The position numbers and the translations under genes are program-made. This document shows positions 1-5,187 of a stretch of DNA of 5,921 nt, one piece after another (the first letter of the stretch is position 1; each line of letters opens with the position of its first letter). The stretch spans positions 1-5,921 of the forward strand of contig JBBRVU010000232.1 of NCBI GenBank assembly GCA_038246575.1. The letters run 5' to 3'. This stretch comes from JACCUZ01 sp038246575 (GTDB lineage Bacteria > Actinomycetota > Actinomycetes > JACCUZ01). The notes under the pieces were generated by a model. It was given only the letters and a program-made list of their open reading frames with translations, did no database searches and was not told where the DNA came from.

Positions 1-1
1 C

Positions 2-145
2 AGTCATCGGCCGCACCGGTCGCTCAATCAGCGCCCGCCCGGGGGCCACGAACTCGCACTCCGTGTCGCTCCTGCAGAGGACGTCCCGGTCACCCGCAAG
101 GAGATACTCGGTGGATTGATCAACGAATACCGGCGCGCGGACTGA
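2..145 (+). CDS. Transposase/integrase C-terminal tail (5' cut by window edge)
   Basis: Reading from base 2 gives 47 residues ending at TGA 143-145. They contain HRPHRSLNQRPP near the start and GGLINEYRRAD at the very end. Both are typical of the C-terminal end of rve-type (DDE, IS481/IS3-like) transposases and integrases, where the HRPH-L-xRPP stretch follows the catalytic core and GGLIxEY closes the protein. The catalytic residues would lie upstream, outside the window, so the element's activity cannot be judged. No clear terminal inverted repeat was found in the bases after the stop. The tail is antisense to the 3' end of the DUF1876 frame on the other strand (26-base overlap). The family assignment (transposase tail) is fairly firm; the exact IS family is not. 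Confidence 0.72.
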   Translation, partial: SHRPHRSLNQRPPGGHELALRVAPAEDVPVTRKEILGGLINEYRRAD

Positions 146-496
146 CCTTCATCCGCCTGCGGCCGACCTTCTTGAGCCCCACACGGTCTGCGCCTGGGTG
201 CGCTAGATGACGGCGCCCCGCGGGGGTGGCGGCGCCCTCGAAGGTCAGGTGCACCGCCCGGTGCTCGACAGCCTCGATGTCGTGCGCAGCGGCGTCCAGC
301 ACGGCGTCGGCCATCGCGTGCAGAGCCCGCGCGGCAGCCACCTTGTCGCCGATCTCGGGGACAGTGACATCCGTCGGGCAGCGGCGGGCATGTCCGAGGC
401 CCTCGGGGTGGGCGGGGAGTCTGCGTGCAGCACCGCCCGCGCCGACGTGTCGTCCTCGTCGATGAGAATCTCCACGTGCCACGTCTTGATAGGCAT
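120..496 (-). pseudogene. DUF1876 (dsRBD-fold) protein, frameshifted
   Basis: The start ATG at 494-496 sits 6 bases after a strong AAGGAGG (503-509). The first frame gives MPIKTWHVEILIDEDDTSAR, the typical N-terminus of DUF1876 proteins. The second half of the family signature, DVTVPEIGDKVAAARAL then DIEAVEHRAVHL, lies in the -1 frame that ends at 120-122. One base therefore appears to be missing near 405-425, where the plus strand has several G runs. Repaired, the protein would have about 125 residues against roughly 85-90 for the family. The extra 40 or so follow the normal VHL end and run into the transposase tail, as if the native stop had been lost. DUF1876 proteins are small, of unknown biochemical role, and are common in actinobacterial dormancy/stress loci. 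A sequencing error at the G run is as likely as a real mutation. The family call is firm; loss of function is not proven. Confidence 0.75.
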
Positions 497-502
497 GTCT
501 CG

Positions 503-509
503 CCTCCTT
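503..509 (-). promoter_or_regulatory. Ribosome binding site of the DUF1876 gene
   Basis: AAGGAGG on the minus strand, 6 bases before the ATG at 496. It is a near-perfect anti-Shine-Dalgarno match and fixes the start at MPIKTW. Confidence 0.75.
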
Positions 510-724
510 GTCCTTGGCCGCACGATCCGCGGCGGGGGACGCGCTCGCCAGAGGGGGAGGTCCCGACTTCGAGGAGCATGTCGCCGACCGCCGCGCGGGG
601 GGCTAGGCCTCTGTCGGAGTGTGAGCGCTGGACGACCGTGAGAGTTGATCTCGATGTCAACCCCCAGTCACCGGATGCCCGGGCCTCAGTGGTCTTCGTC
701 CCTCCTTGAGCGGTCCGCGGCGCT

Positions 725-738
725 GGGACTTAGGTCAC
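725..738 (+). promoter_or_regulatory. DosR-like box upstream of the tandem universal stress protein
   Basis: GGGACTTAGGTCAC matches 12 of 14 positions of the mycobacterial DosR consensus core GGGACTWWAGTCCC. It ends 78 bases before the ATG at 817, almost the same distance as the box in front of the hemerythrin gene. DosR (DevR) is the response regulator of the hypoxia/NO dormancy response and universal stress proteins are among its best known targets. Binding is inferred from the sequence only. Confidence 0.5.
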
Positions 739-816
739 TGCCTCGGAGGGCGCACGACCCTGCCTTCCCGGTGTGCGGAGCGCTGTCCTGAAGGGACCAC
801 AACCCAGGAGGGCACC

Positions 817-1704
817 ATGAGCTCGCAGCCGCGCACCATCGTTGTCGGCATCGACGGGATGAACGGTGGCGATGCCGCGCTGGCGTGGGCCACAGAGCTC
901 GCCGCGCGCCGTCGCGCGCCGCTGAGGCTGGTCCGTGCGATCGACCTGTCCATGTACGACGTGCGCCTCGGCCTCTCCCAGGACGTGCGGCTGCGCGACC
1001 AGGGGCATGACGCCGCTGCCCGTCACCTCGATCGAGCACTCGGCTCGGTTCGCGCTGCCCATCCCGAGATCGATGTGACCAGCCTCGTTGTGGGGGACGA
1101 CCCGACGGCGCAACTCCTCGAGGAGTCCGAGGACGCCGACGTGATAGTGCTCGGATCGCGCGGGGCCGGTGCGTCCGGCGAGATCGTGGCCGGGTCGACG
1201 GCGATGCAGGTGTCCGCGCAGGCGCACTGCACCGTCGTCACCGTGCCACCCGGGTACCGCTCCAGCGAGTCCCGTCACCGTGTCGTCGTGGGCGTCGACG
1301 GCTCGGCCGTATCCGAGGCGGCCATCGAGTACGCGCTCCGGGAGGCGTCCGAGACCGGGCAGCCGCTGGTCGCGGTGCACGCCTGGGTGGACCCTGCCAC
1401 CCGCGGCACCGGTCTCGGTCTTCCCCTCGTCCACAACCCGGTCGCGGTCACCGAGCAGCAGGACGTGGCGCTAGCGGAATCGCTGGCCGGCTGGTCCGAG
1501 AAGTACCCGGACGTGCCGGTCGAACGGCGTACCGTTGCTGACCTCCCGGTGCGGGCGCTCACCGACATCTCCCGCGACGCCCGGCTACTCGTGGTCGGAT
1601 GCCGGGGCCGCGGAGCTGTACGCAGCCTGCTGCTCGGCTCGGTCAGCCACGGCGTCCTGCACCGCGCCACCTGCCCCGTCGCCGTCGTCCACCCGCACAA
1701 CTGA
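817..1704 (+). CDS. Universal stress protein, two tandem UspA domains
   Basis: A 295-residue cytoplasmic protein with two universal stress protein domains, the usual length for the tandem actinobacterial type. Domain 1 covers about residues 5-145 and opens with RTIVVGIDG; domain 2 covers about 155-293 and opens with RVVVGVDGS. Each carries an intact ATP-binding G-2x-G-9x-G-S motif: G113 to S127 in domain 1 (GSRGAGASGEIVAGS) and G261 to S275 in domain 2 (GCRGRGAVRSLLLGS). It should therefore bind ATP. The start ATG is chosen because AGGAGGG at 806-812 lies 4 bases upstream and the domain starts at residue 5. Such proteins support survival in hypoxia and stationary phase, but their direct targets are mostly unknown. 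A DosR-like box lies upstream. This is the one clearly intact multi-domain gene of the window. Family call very sure; specific role not known. Confidence 0.93.
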   Translation: MSSQPRTIVVGIDGMNGGDAALAWATELAARRRAPLRLVRAIDLSMYDVRLGLSQDVRLRDQGHDAAARHLDRALGSVRAAHPEIDVTSLVVGDDPTAQLLEESEDADVIVLGSRGAGASGEIVAGSTAMQVSAQAHCTVVTVPPGYRSSESRHRVVVGVDGSAVSEAAIEYALREASETGQPLVAVHAWVDPATRGTGLGLPLVHNPVAVTEQQDVALAESLAGWSEKYPDVPVERRTVADLPVRALTDISRDARLLVVGCRGRGAVRSLLLGSVSHGVLHRATCPVAVVHPHN

Positions 1705-1708
1705 ACCT

Positions 1709-1722
1709 CGGGCGGACGCCCG
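1709..1722 (+). terminator. GC hairpin just after the tandem universal stress protein
   Basis: CGGGCG-GA-CGCCCG is a perfect short inverted repeat starting 5 bases after the TGA at 1702-1704. There is no T tract, as is common for actinobacterial terminators. It stands between convergent transcription units, which fits a terminator, but the stem is short. Confidence 0.4.
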
Positions 1723-1784
1723 CGAGTGCCCCCACGCGTCACTCGCGGCCGCGGCAGCTTCCCTCCCCGCCGCGGCGAGACGGC

Positions 1785-1898
1785 TCACGACGCCCCGGCG
1801 AACCTCAGCTCGGCGAGCGTGGTCTCGGCCCACCCGACAGGTGTCAGCCCGGGATCGTTCATCAGTCGCAGCCCCAGCGGAACGAGGAGCCGCGGCAT
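1785..1898 (-). CDS. Unassigned short ORF, possible gene remnant
   Basis: A 37-residue frame from ATG 1896-1898 to TGA 1785-1787. It contains MPRLLVPLGLRLMNDPG and then WAETTLAEL, with G/C-rich third positions and a plausible amphipathic helix. No clear ribosome binding site is visible and I do not recognise the family. It may be the C-terminal scrap of a lost gene or a chance frame. Confidence 0.2.
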   Translation of the reverse strand: MPRLLVPLGLRLMNDPGLTPVGWAETTLAELRFAGAS

Positions 1899-1941
1899 CC
1901 CGGACGAGCAGCGATTCCGTCACGGCCAGGCCCGGTACGCG

Positions 1942-2085
1942 TCACGCGGTCTCGGCCGCCTTGGCGAGCGTCCGCCCGGGCTGCGCCTGCAGCCCCGCCC
2001 CAGCCGGCGCGCCCGGCGCCGGCCCAAACCGCACCTTCATCAGCGGCCACACCCACGTGTGGACCACGTGCAGCGACGGGACCTT
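1942..2085 (-). pseudogene. Universal stress protein remnant
   Basis: The minus frame ending at TGA 1942-1944 reads LHVVHTWVWPLMKVRFGPAP, then LQAQPGRTLAKAAETA. The stretch LHVVHTWVWP with a following PxGP loop is characteristic of strand 2 and the adjoining loop of actinobacterial universal stress proteins. The N-terminal VVVGxDGS strand is not found in any frame just upstream. The C-terminal G-2x-G-9x-G-S nucleotide site is also absent downstream, where the frame stops. Only about 47 internal codons survive, so this is a broken third copy of the family. It lies downstream of the synthetase gene on the same strand and was probably once part of the same run. Confidence 0.6.
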
Positions 2086-2249
2086 CGCCCCGGCCGGTCC
2101 CAGCTGGTCCCGCCCTCGGCCCCTGCCGCGGATTCGCGGCTGGCCGCAAATGGTGCTGCGGCTCAGGTAGGCGCCCTCGGGGCCGGACACGCCGCGCCGA
2201 TTTCTCGACCAGTGTCCGACCTGGACTGCGACCCGTCGGGTCCCGCCGG

Positions 2250-3392
2250 TCACAACTCCCGCAGGACAGGTGACGGGCCGGGGGTCGCCCGCTCGAGCCG
2301 TACCTTCACGTCGACGGCGACGGCACCGTTCTCGCTCACCTGTACCGGGTTGAGGTCCAGCTCGGCAATCTCCGGCACGTTCTCCACCAGGCGGCCCACG
2401 CGTAGCAGCAGCTCCTCGAGGGCAGCCACGTCACAGGGTGGGGCACCGCGATACCCACGCAGCAGCGGGACGCAGCGCAGGTCGCCAACCATGGCGGCCG
2501 CGTCCACCCCGGTCACGGGCAGAACGCGGAATGTCCGGTCGTCGAGGACCTCCGACCACACCCCGCCCATGCCGAGCACCAGGAGGGGCCCGAATATGGG
2601 CTCCTGCACCGCCCCGACCAGCAGTTCCACGCGGCCGGGAACCGTGGGCTGAACCAGCACCGGGTGATCGGGATGAGCGGCCGCGATGTGCGCGTACGCC
2701 GCCCGAACCGAGGCGTGCGAGCCGACGTCCACGGCGACCCCACCGACGTCGGACTTGTGTACGACGGTCGGGTCCGCCGTCTTCAGCGCAACCGGGTAGC
2801 CGAGACTGGTTGCTGCGCGCGCTGCGCCGGTCGCCGACGTCACCACCCGCAGCGGCACCACCGGCACCCCGTACGCGACGAGAAGGTCACGACCCGCTTC
2901 CGCCGACAGCCACCCGCGGTCCCGGTCCCGCCCAAGGAACTCGTCGACGATGCGCCGCGCCGCGTCGGGCCGGATGCCCGGCAGGTCAGGGACGGTGCCT
3001 CGGGTGGAGCGACGCCATCGGCCGTACCGCACCGCATGCCCGAGCGCGCGCACCGCCGACTCGGGGAAGGAGAACACCGGGACCTGTCGCCCGTGGGAGC
3101 CCCCGAGCAGGGTTGGCCCGCCCGGGCAGACCGAGGACCACGACGACTGTGGGCAACTGGCTGCCGGTGACAGCGGCCAGCAGGCCGTCGGGCGCGTTCG
3201 CCCGCGTCGCCGCGACCACCGCAACCAGTGCATCGACCTCACCGCTCACGCTCGGAGGTCCAGTGACCGGCGCAGCTCGTCCGGTGTCGCGCCCGCGCCC
3301 AGGTCGATCGCGGCCCGCAGAAGGGTTGTGGTCTCGCTTGGGCCGAACAACACGTCCGGGCTGGCCTGGCGAGAAAAGGCGGTGCTGCTCAT
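2250..3392 (-). pseudogene. ADP-forming acyl-CoA (acetyl-CoA) synthetase, C-terminal half, with two compensating frameshifts
   Basis: The ATP-grasp (beta) part is clear from about base 2950 down to 2250. It shows SAEAGRDLLVAYGVPVVP, VALKTADPTVVHKSDVGGVA with the substrate-loop HKSDVGG, FGPLLVLGMGG, PLLRGYRGAPP and AELDLNPV. These enzymes convert acyl-CoA, ADP and phosphate to the acid, CoA and ATP, or the reverse. Before it lies a piece of the preceding subdomain (VPVFSFPESAVRALGHAVRYGRWRR, cut here to its sense: PESAVRALGHAVRYGRW). The frame from ATG 3390-3392 holds IDLGAGATPDELRRSL and stops at 3246-3248. The next family-like part (EVDALVAVVAAT, VVVVLGLPGR) is in the -1 frame, and from the C run at 3100-3104 the original frame resumes. 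Repaired length is about 380 residues against some 700 or more for fused family members. The CoA-binding and phosphohistidine subdomains are missing, so the protein is unlikely to act alone. Its ATG overlaps the stop of the gene upstream. Confidence 0.75.
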
Positions 3393-3698
3393 GGGCGTCC
3401 TCTCCCGTTGTTGTCGGGCTGCCGCGCCGCTGTTCGTGTGTAGTCAGGGGAGCCTGCGCCCCTGTTCGTGCGGCGCGTGAGCCCAAGGAGCATCTTGCGC
3501 ATCATCGGAGAGTCGCCGAACTCACACAGCAGGGCCGTGAGCACCGTCGCAGGCAGTGACGTGTAGTGCTGGCGAAGTCGGGTGACCTGACGCGTTCTCT
3601 GTCTGGCAGGGCTGGTCTGCTGGTGGACTGCCGGCGCGAGCGGTTCCCGGGGCTACGGGGCCGCGGCCCCGCCTCGTTTCCCCGATGTCGGTGGCCAT
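3389..3698 (-). pseudogene. Unrecognised small protein, apparently frameshifted, coupled to the synthetase
   Basis: ATG 3696-3698 has a strong AGGAGG (3704-3709) 5 bases upstream, so a gene clearly starts here with MATDIGETRRGRGPVAPG. That frame stops at 3522-3524 after 58 residues. The +1 frame is open from about 3652 to TGA 3389-3391. It contains VTRLRQHYTSLPATVLTALL and EFGDSPMMRKMLLGLTRR, which look more like a folded helical protein than the end of the first frame. Joined by one base change, the product would be about 102 residues and its TGA would overlap the synthetase ATG as ATGA, the classic sign of translational coupling. I do not recognise the family. The alternative is a genuine 58-residue protein and a chance second frame. 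A start at 3746 (MPIKAAGESP) is also open but has no better ribosome site. Confidence 0.42.
3656..3671. repeat. 16-bp perfect palindrome
   Basis: CGGGGCCGCGGCCCCG reads the same on both strands. It lies inside the first codons of the small minus-strand gene, about 30 bases after its ATG. It may be a chance GC palindrome or a fold that hinders translation. Confidence 0.35.
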
Positions 3699-3703
3699 CA
3701 CAA

Positions 3704-3709
3704 CCTCCT
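3704..3709 (-). promoter_or_regulatory. Ribosome binding site of the unrecognised small gene
   Basis: AGGAGG on the minus strand, 5 bases before ATG 3698. This site decides the start at MATDIGE rather than the longer open frame from 3746. Confidence 0.65.
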
Positions 3710-3764
3710 GGTTGGCCGGCGACTCTCCCGCTGCCTTGATGGGCATCCGCGTGCTAGAGGCGAA

Positions 3765-3790
3765 CGGCCCGGCTTCTGGACGCCGGGCCG
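3765..3790 (-). terminator. Hairpin after the single-domain universal stress protein
   Basis: A perfect 9-bp inverted repeat (CGGCCCGGC against GCCGGGCCG) with an 8-base loop, 13 bases after the stop of the universal stress protein on the minus strand. The stem is very stable but no U tract follows. It could end or attenuate transcription between the stress protein and the next gene on the same strand, or protect the 3' end of the message. Confidence 0.55.
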
Positions 3791-3803
3791 CACGTGGGCA
3801 GGC

Positions 3804-4355
3804 TCAAAGCAGTGGGCCGAACCCCGTCAGCTCCGCTCTGCCGGCGCTTGCTGCGGGAACGGCGTCTTCGGTTGCCGGCACGGCCACCACGGGGGGCGCC
3901 GCGTGGGAGAGGCAGTAGTGGCTGACCGAGCCGAGGACGGCCCGGCGGAGCCCGATGTGCTCCCGGGTACCGAGCACCAGCAGGCGGGCCCCGGCGGAAC
4001 GGGCCACGAGCACCGCGCCGGGTGCGCCCTCGACGATGTCCAGTGTCCAGCGGACGTCGGCGGCGTCGCCGCCGAGGGTGTCCAGGACCCAGCGGTTCGC
4101 GCTGGCCCGGGCGTCGCTCGCCGCTGTCTCCCAGTACTCACCGGCTCCAGACGTGATTGCGCCGGCGGCCAGTGCCGTCATCTGCCAGGTGTGCACCACG
4201 CGCAGCGGGAGTCCGGTCAGCTGTGACTGCTCCGCCGCCCATCGCAGCGCCGCACGTGAGGCCGCGCTGTCGTCGAGTCCGACGACGATCTCTGGGGTCA
4301 GTCGAAGTTCACCCGCTGTTCCCTCGGGCTTCCCGTCGACGTTGTGGTCGGTCAT
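3804..4355 (-). CDS. Universal stress protein, single UspA domain
   Basis: A 183-residue protein with one universal stress protein domain at about residues 20-160. PEIVVGLDDSAASRAALRWA opens it, LRVVHTWQ is strand 2, and LLVLGTREHIGLRRAVLGS followed by VSHYCLSHA is the nucleotide-site end. The motif is G129-xx-E132-9x-G142-S143: the second glycine of the ATP-binding G-2x-G-9x-G-S pattern is glutamate, a variant I have seen in other actinobacterial members, so ATP binding may differ. A tail of about 23 residues (ATEDAVPAAS onward) follows the domain. ATG 4353-4355 is chosen because GGAG (4365-4368) lies 9 bases upstream; ATGs at 4361 and 4364 and a TTG at 4376 are too close to or before that site. 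It heads the minus-strand run and has a DosR-like sequence about 100 bases upstream. Confidence 0.9.
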   Translation of the reverse strand: MTDHNVDGKPEGTAGELRLTPEIVVGLDDSAASRAALRWAAEQSQLTGLPLRVVHTWQMTALAAGAITSGAGEYWETAASDARASANRWVLDTLGGDAADVRWTLDIVEGAPGAVLVARSAGARLLVLGTREHIGLRRAVLGSVSHYCLSHAAPPVVAVPATEDAVPAASAGRAELTGFGPLL

Positions 4356-4455
4356 CTTCATCATCTCCGTGCGCAAATCGGCCGGCGAGTTCCGGCGTCA
4401 CGTCAACCGTGACCCCTACGACCGGCGCGCGGACAGGTCCGTTGGACCCGGATCG

Positions 4456-4758
4456 GTGGACCGTAAGACCCTGTGGGGCCCAAGAACCCGCCTGGCTGGC
4501 GGTCAAGACGAGGTCGAGCTGCGTCATGCGGACACGACCTTTCTGAGAAGGGCGGCATCGCGAATCGGCTGGCTGGACCTGCCGGACGCCGCGGACTACG
4601 CCGGTGTCAGCCACAGTCAGCTCGTCGCCGCCATCACCGACCGGCAGACCCGTGCGGTGACCACCCACCCCGACCGGCCCGGTGACTGGATGGTGCATGT
4701 GCTCGCATCCAGTCCTGGGGGGCGTCGACGCCCCCTGCCGCGCGCGGTGTTCGACTGA
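4456..4758 (+). CDS. Small putative HTH/excisionase-like protein
   Basis: The well-supported part runs from about 4550 to TGA 4756-4758: RRAASRIGWLDLPDAADYAG, then VSHSQLVAAITDRQTRAV and TTHPDRPGDWMVHVL, in codons with strong G/C third positions. The pattern (a helix with DLPDAADYAGVS, a second helix SQLVAAI, then THPxRPGDWMV) recalls MerR/excisionase-type DNA-binding domains, but this is a resemblance, not a firm family match. The start is uncertain. GTG 4456 gives 100 residues but has a poor ribosome site and a less coding-like first third. An out-of-frame ATG at 4526 would need a frameshift. It is transcribed divergently from the universal stress protein. If real it could be a small local regulator. 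Two palindromes sit at its 3' end. Confidence 0.42.
   Translation: MDRKTLWGPRTRLAGGQDEVELRHADTTFLRRAASRIGWLDLPDAADYAGVSHSQLVAAITDRQTRAVTTHPDRPGDWMVHVLASSPGGRRRPLPRAVFD
4458..4471 (-). promoter_or_regulatory. Weak DosR-like box upstream of the single-domain universal stress protein
   Basis: On the minus strand GGGTCTTACGGTCC matches 10 of 14 positions of the DosR core and shares the CTTA/GGTC pattern with the box at 725-738. It lies 102 bases before ATG 4355. It is the weakest of the three boxes reported and overlaps the doubtful 5' end of the rightward ORF. Confidence 0.3.
4684..4714. repeat. 9-bp inverted repeat at the end of the HTH-like ORF
   Basis: GACTGGATG (4684-4692) and CATCCAGTC (4706-4714) are perfect inverted copies around a 13-base centre. 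They lie in the last third of the HTH-like ORF, just before another palindrome. They could be an operator or part of a transcription stop. Confidence 0.4.
4718..4735. repeat. 18-bp perfect palindrome
   Basis: GGGGGCGTCGACGCCCCC is a perfect 18-bp palindrome 21 bases before the stop of the HTH-like ORF. As RNA it would form a strong GC stem with a tight loop. With the adjacent 9-bp inverted repeat it makes two consecutive stem-loops, possibly a terminator reaching into the coding end. Confidence 0.45.
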
Positions 4759-4830
4759 TGCAGTGGGGATCGGGCGCGTCAGAAGGGCCGGGCCTACGTC
4801 CCGCGACTGACGTGGCCACGTCCCCGCCAG

Positions 4831-4848
4831 CCAGCGGCGGAGCGCTGG
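4831..4848. terminator. Hairpin downstream of the HTH-like ORF
   Basis: CCAGCG, six bases, CGCTGG: a perfect 6-bp stem about 70 bases after the stop at 4758. No T tract. Possible terminator for the rightward ORF; weak evidence. Confidence 0.25.
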
Positions 4849-4921
4849 AGGTGCGGCGTCCGTCGTGAAGGTCGACCGGTGTCCTCGGTGCCGGGGCATC
4901 GACTAGCGGAGCTAGTGCCGG

Positions 4922-5015
4922 ACTGCCGGAGGCTGGCCACCGAAGCGGGTCAACTCCACTGCCGGACTGCCGGACTGCCGGAGGCTGGCGAGCAACTGCC
5001 GGAGGCTGGCGAGCA
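4922..5015 (+). repeat. Short tandem repeats: 21-bp unit twice and 8-bp unit three times
   Basis: ACTGCCGG occurs head to tail at 4958, 4966 and 4974. The third copy opens a 21-bp unit (4974-4994, ACTGCCGGAGGCTGGC plus GAGCA) that is repeated perfectly at 4995-5015. A partial 16-bp copy lies earlier at 4922-4937. Because 21 is a multiple of three, the block would encode LPEAGEQ-LPEAGEH in the 4879-5064 frame. The layout (no spacers of constant length) excludes a CRISPR array. It looks like slippage-driven expansion in a non-coding region or small ORF. Confidence 0.75.
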
Positions 5016-5096
5016 CGCGGTCGCGCCTGGCCTGGCGGGGCGCCATCGCTCCCGGGGTCAGTGAGCCAGATTGACGCCATTGACCTGATGAAATCT

Positions 5097-5111
5097 AGGG
5101 CTTTGGTCCCT
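5097..5111 (+). promoter_or_regulatory. DosR-like palindrome upstream of hemerythrin
   Basis: AGGGCTTTGGTCCCT is an imperfect palindrome whose last 14-mer core (AGGGCTTTGGTCCC) matches 11 of 14 DosR consensus positions, including the full GTCCC half. It ends 76 bases before ATG 5188, close to the 78 bases seen for the box at 725-738. A TTGACG sequence (5071-5076) lies 20 bases upstream. Binding is inferred. Confidence 0.5.
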
Positions 5112-5187
5112 ATCCGCGAAGAGTGTCGGTGGGCGACGCTTGATGCTGGCGGGGATTGACCCGCCCCGAGCGAAGGCGAGAACGCAG

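Larger units (their letters stand above)
497..816. other. Divergent intergenic region between DUF1876 and the first universal stress protein
   Basis: No convincing gene is seen here. It holds the ribosome binding site of the leftward gene, a DosR-like box (725-738), a weaker similar sequence at 689-702 (ends in GTCCC, 9 of 14 consensus positions) and the ribosome binding site of the rightward gene at 806-812. The rightward frame stays open upstream of 817 as far as 706, but that extension lacks stress protein similarity and covers the DosR-like box, so it is best treated as non-coding leader. Confidence 0.6.
1705..2249. other. Degraded gene-poor region between convergent genes
   Basis: No intact gene is supported here. 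Long open frames on both strands are the usual by-product of very high GC content. Two stretches of protein-like sequence remain on the minus strand: a universal stress protein fragment (1942-2085) and an unassigned 37-codon frame (1785-1898). This looks like the worn 3' end of the minus-strand gene run. Confidence 0.5.
4759..5187. other. Repeat-rich gap upstream of the hemerythrin gene
   Basis: No gene is firmly supported. The stretch holds a hairpin CCAGCG...CGCTGG (4831-4848), a second one ACTAGC-gga-GCTAGT (4902-4916), the tandem repeat block (4922-5015), a TTGACG sequence at 5071-5076 that could be a -35 element, and the DosR-like box at 5097-5111. A GTG-started frame 4879-5064 (61 codons, weak GAAGG site) crosses the repeats but has no recognisable similarity. 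Confidence 0.5.

Noticed and set aside
28..660. Long minus-strand open frame across the DUF1876 region
   Set aside because: Arginine-rich low-complexity translation, no family features except the DUF1876 pieces in other frames; a GC-content artefact.
793..806. GGGACCACAACCCA as a second DosR-like box near the tandem stress protein
   Set aside because: Matches only 9 of 14 positions and lies directly at the ribosome binding site.
1726..2652. 308-codon plus-strand open frame
   Set aside because: Antisense to the synthetase C-terminus and the stress protein remnant; composition is Ser/Arg/Pro-rich and shows no domain.
2438..3559. 373-codon plus-strand open frame
   Set aside because: Antisense shadow of the ATP-grasp gene; translation is Arg/Pro-rich without motifs.
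129..4434. 14-mer ACCGGCGCGCGGAC shared by 129-142 and 4421-4434
   Set aside because: Could hint at a mobile element end, but it is one short GC-rich match without flanking similarity or inverted partner; chance is likely.
4309..4527. Minus-strand ORF MTQLDLVLTASQAGSWAPQG of 72 codons overlapping the stress protein start
   Set aside because: Looks somewhat protein-like, but its ribosome site is far away, it overlaps the coding start of the stress protein out of frame and also the rightward ORF, and it has no recognised family; most likely promoter DNA.
4922..5015. CRISPR array
   Set aside because: Units are directly adjacent, without unique spacers, and no cas-like gene is nearby.
4879..5064. 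GTG-started 61-codon ORF with LPEAGE repeats
   Set aside because: Weak ribosome site and no similarity; reported only as context of the tandem repeat.
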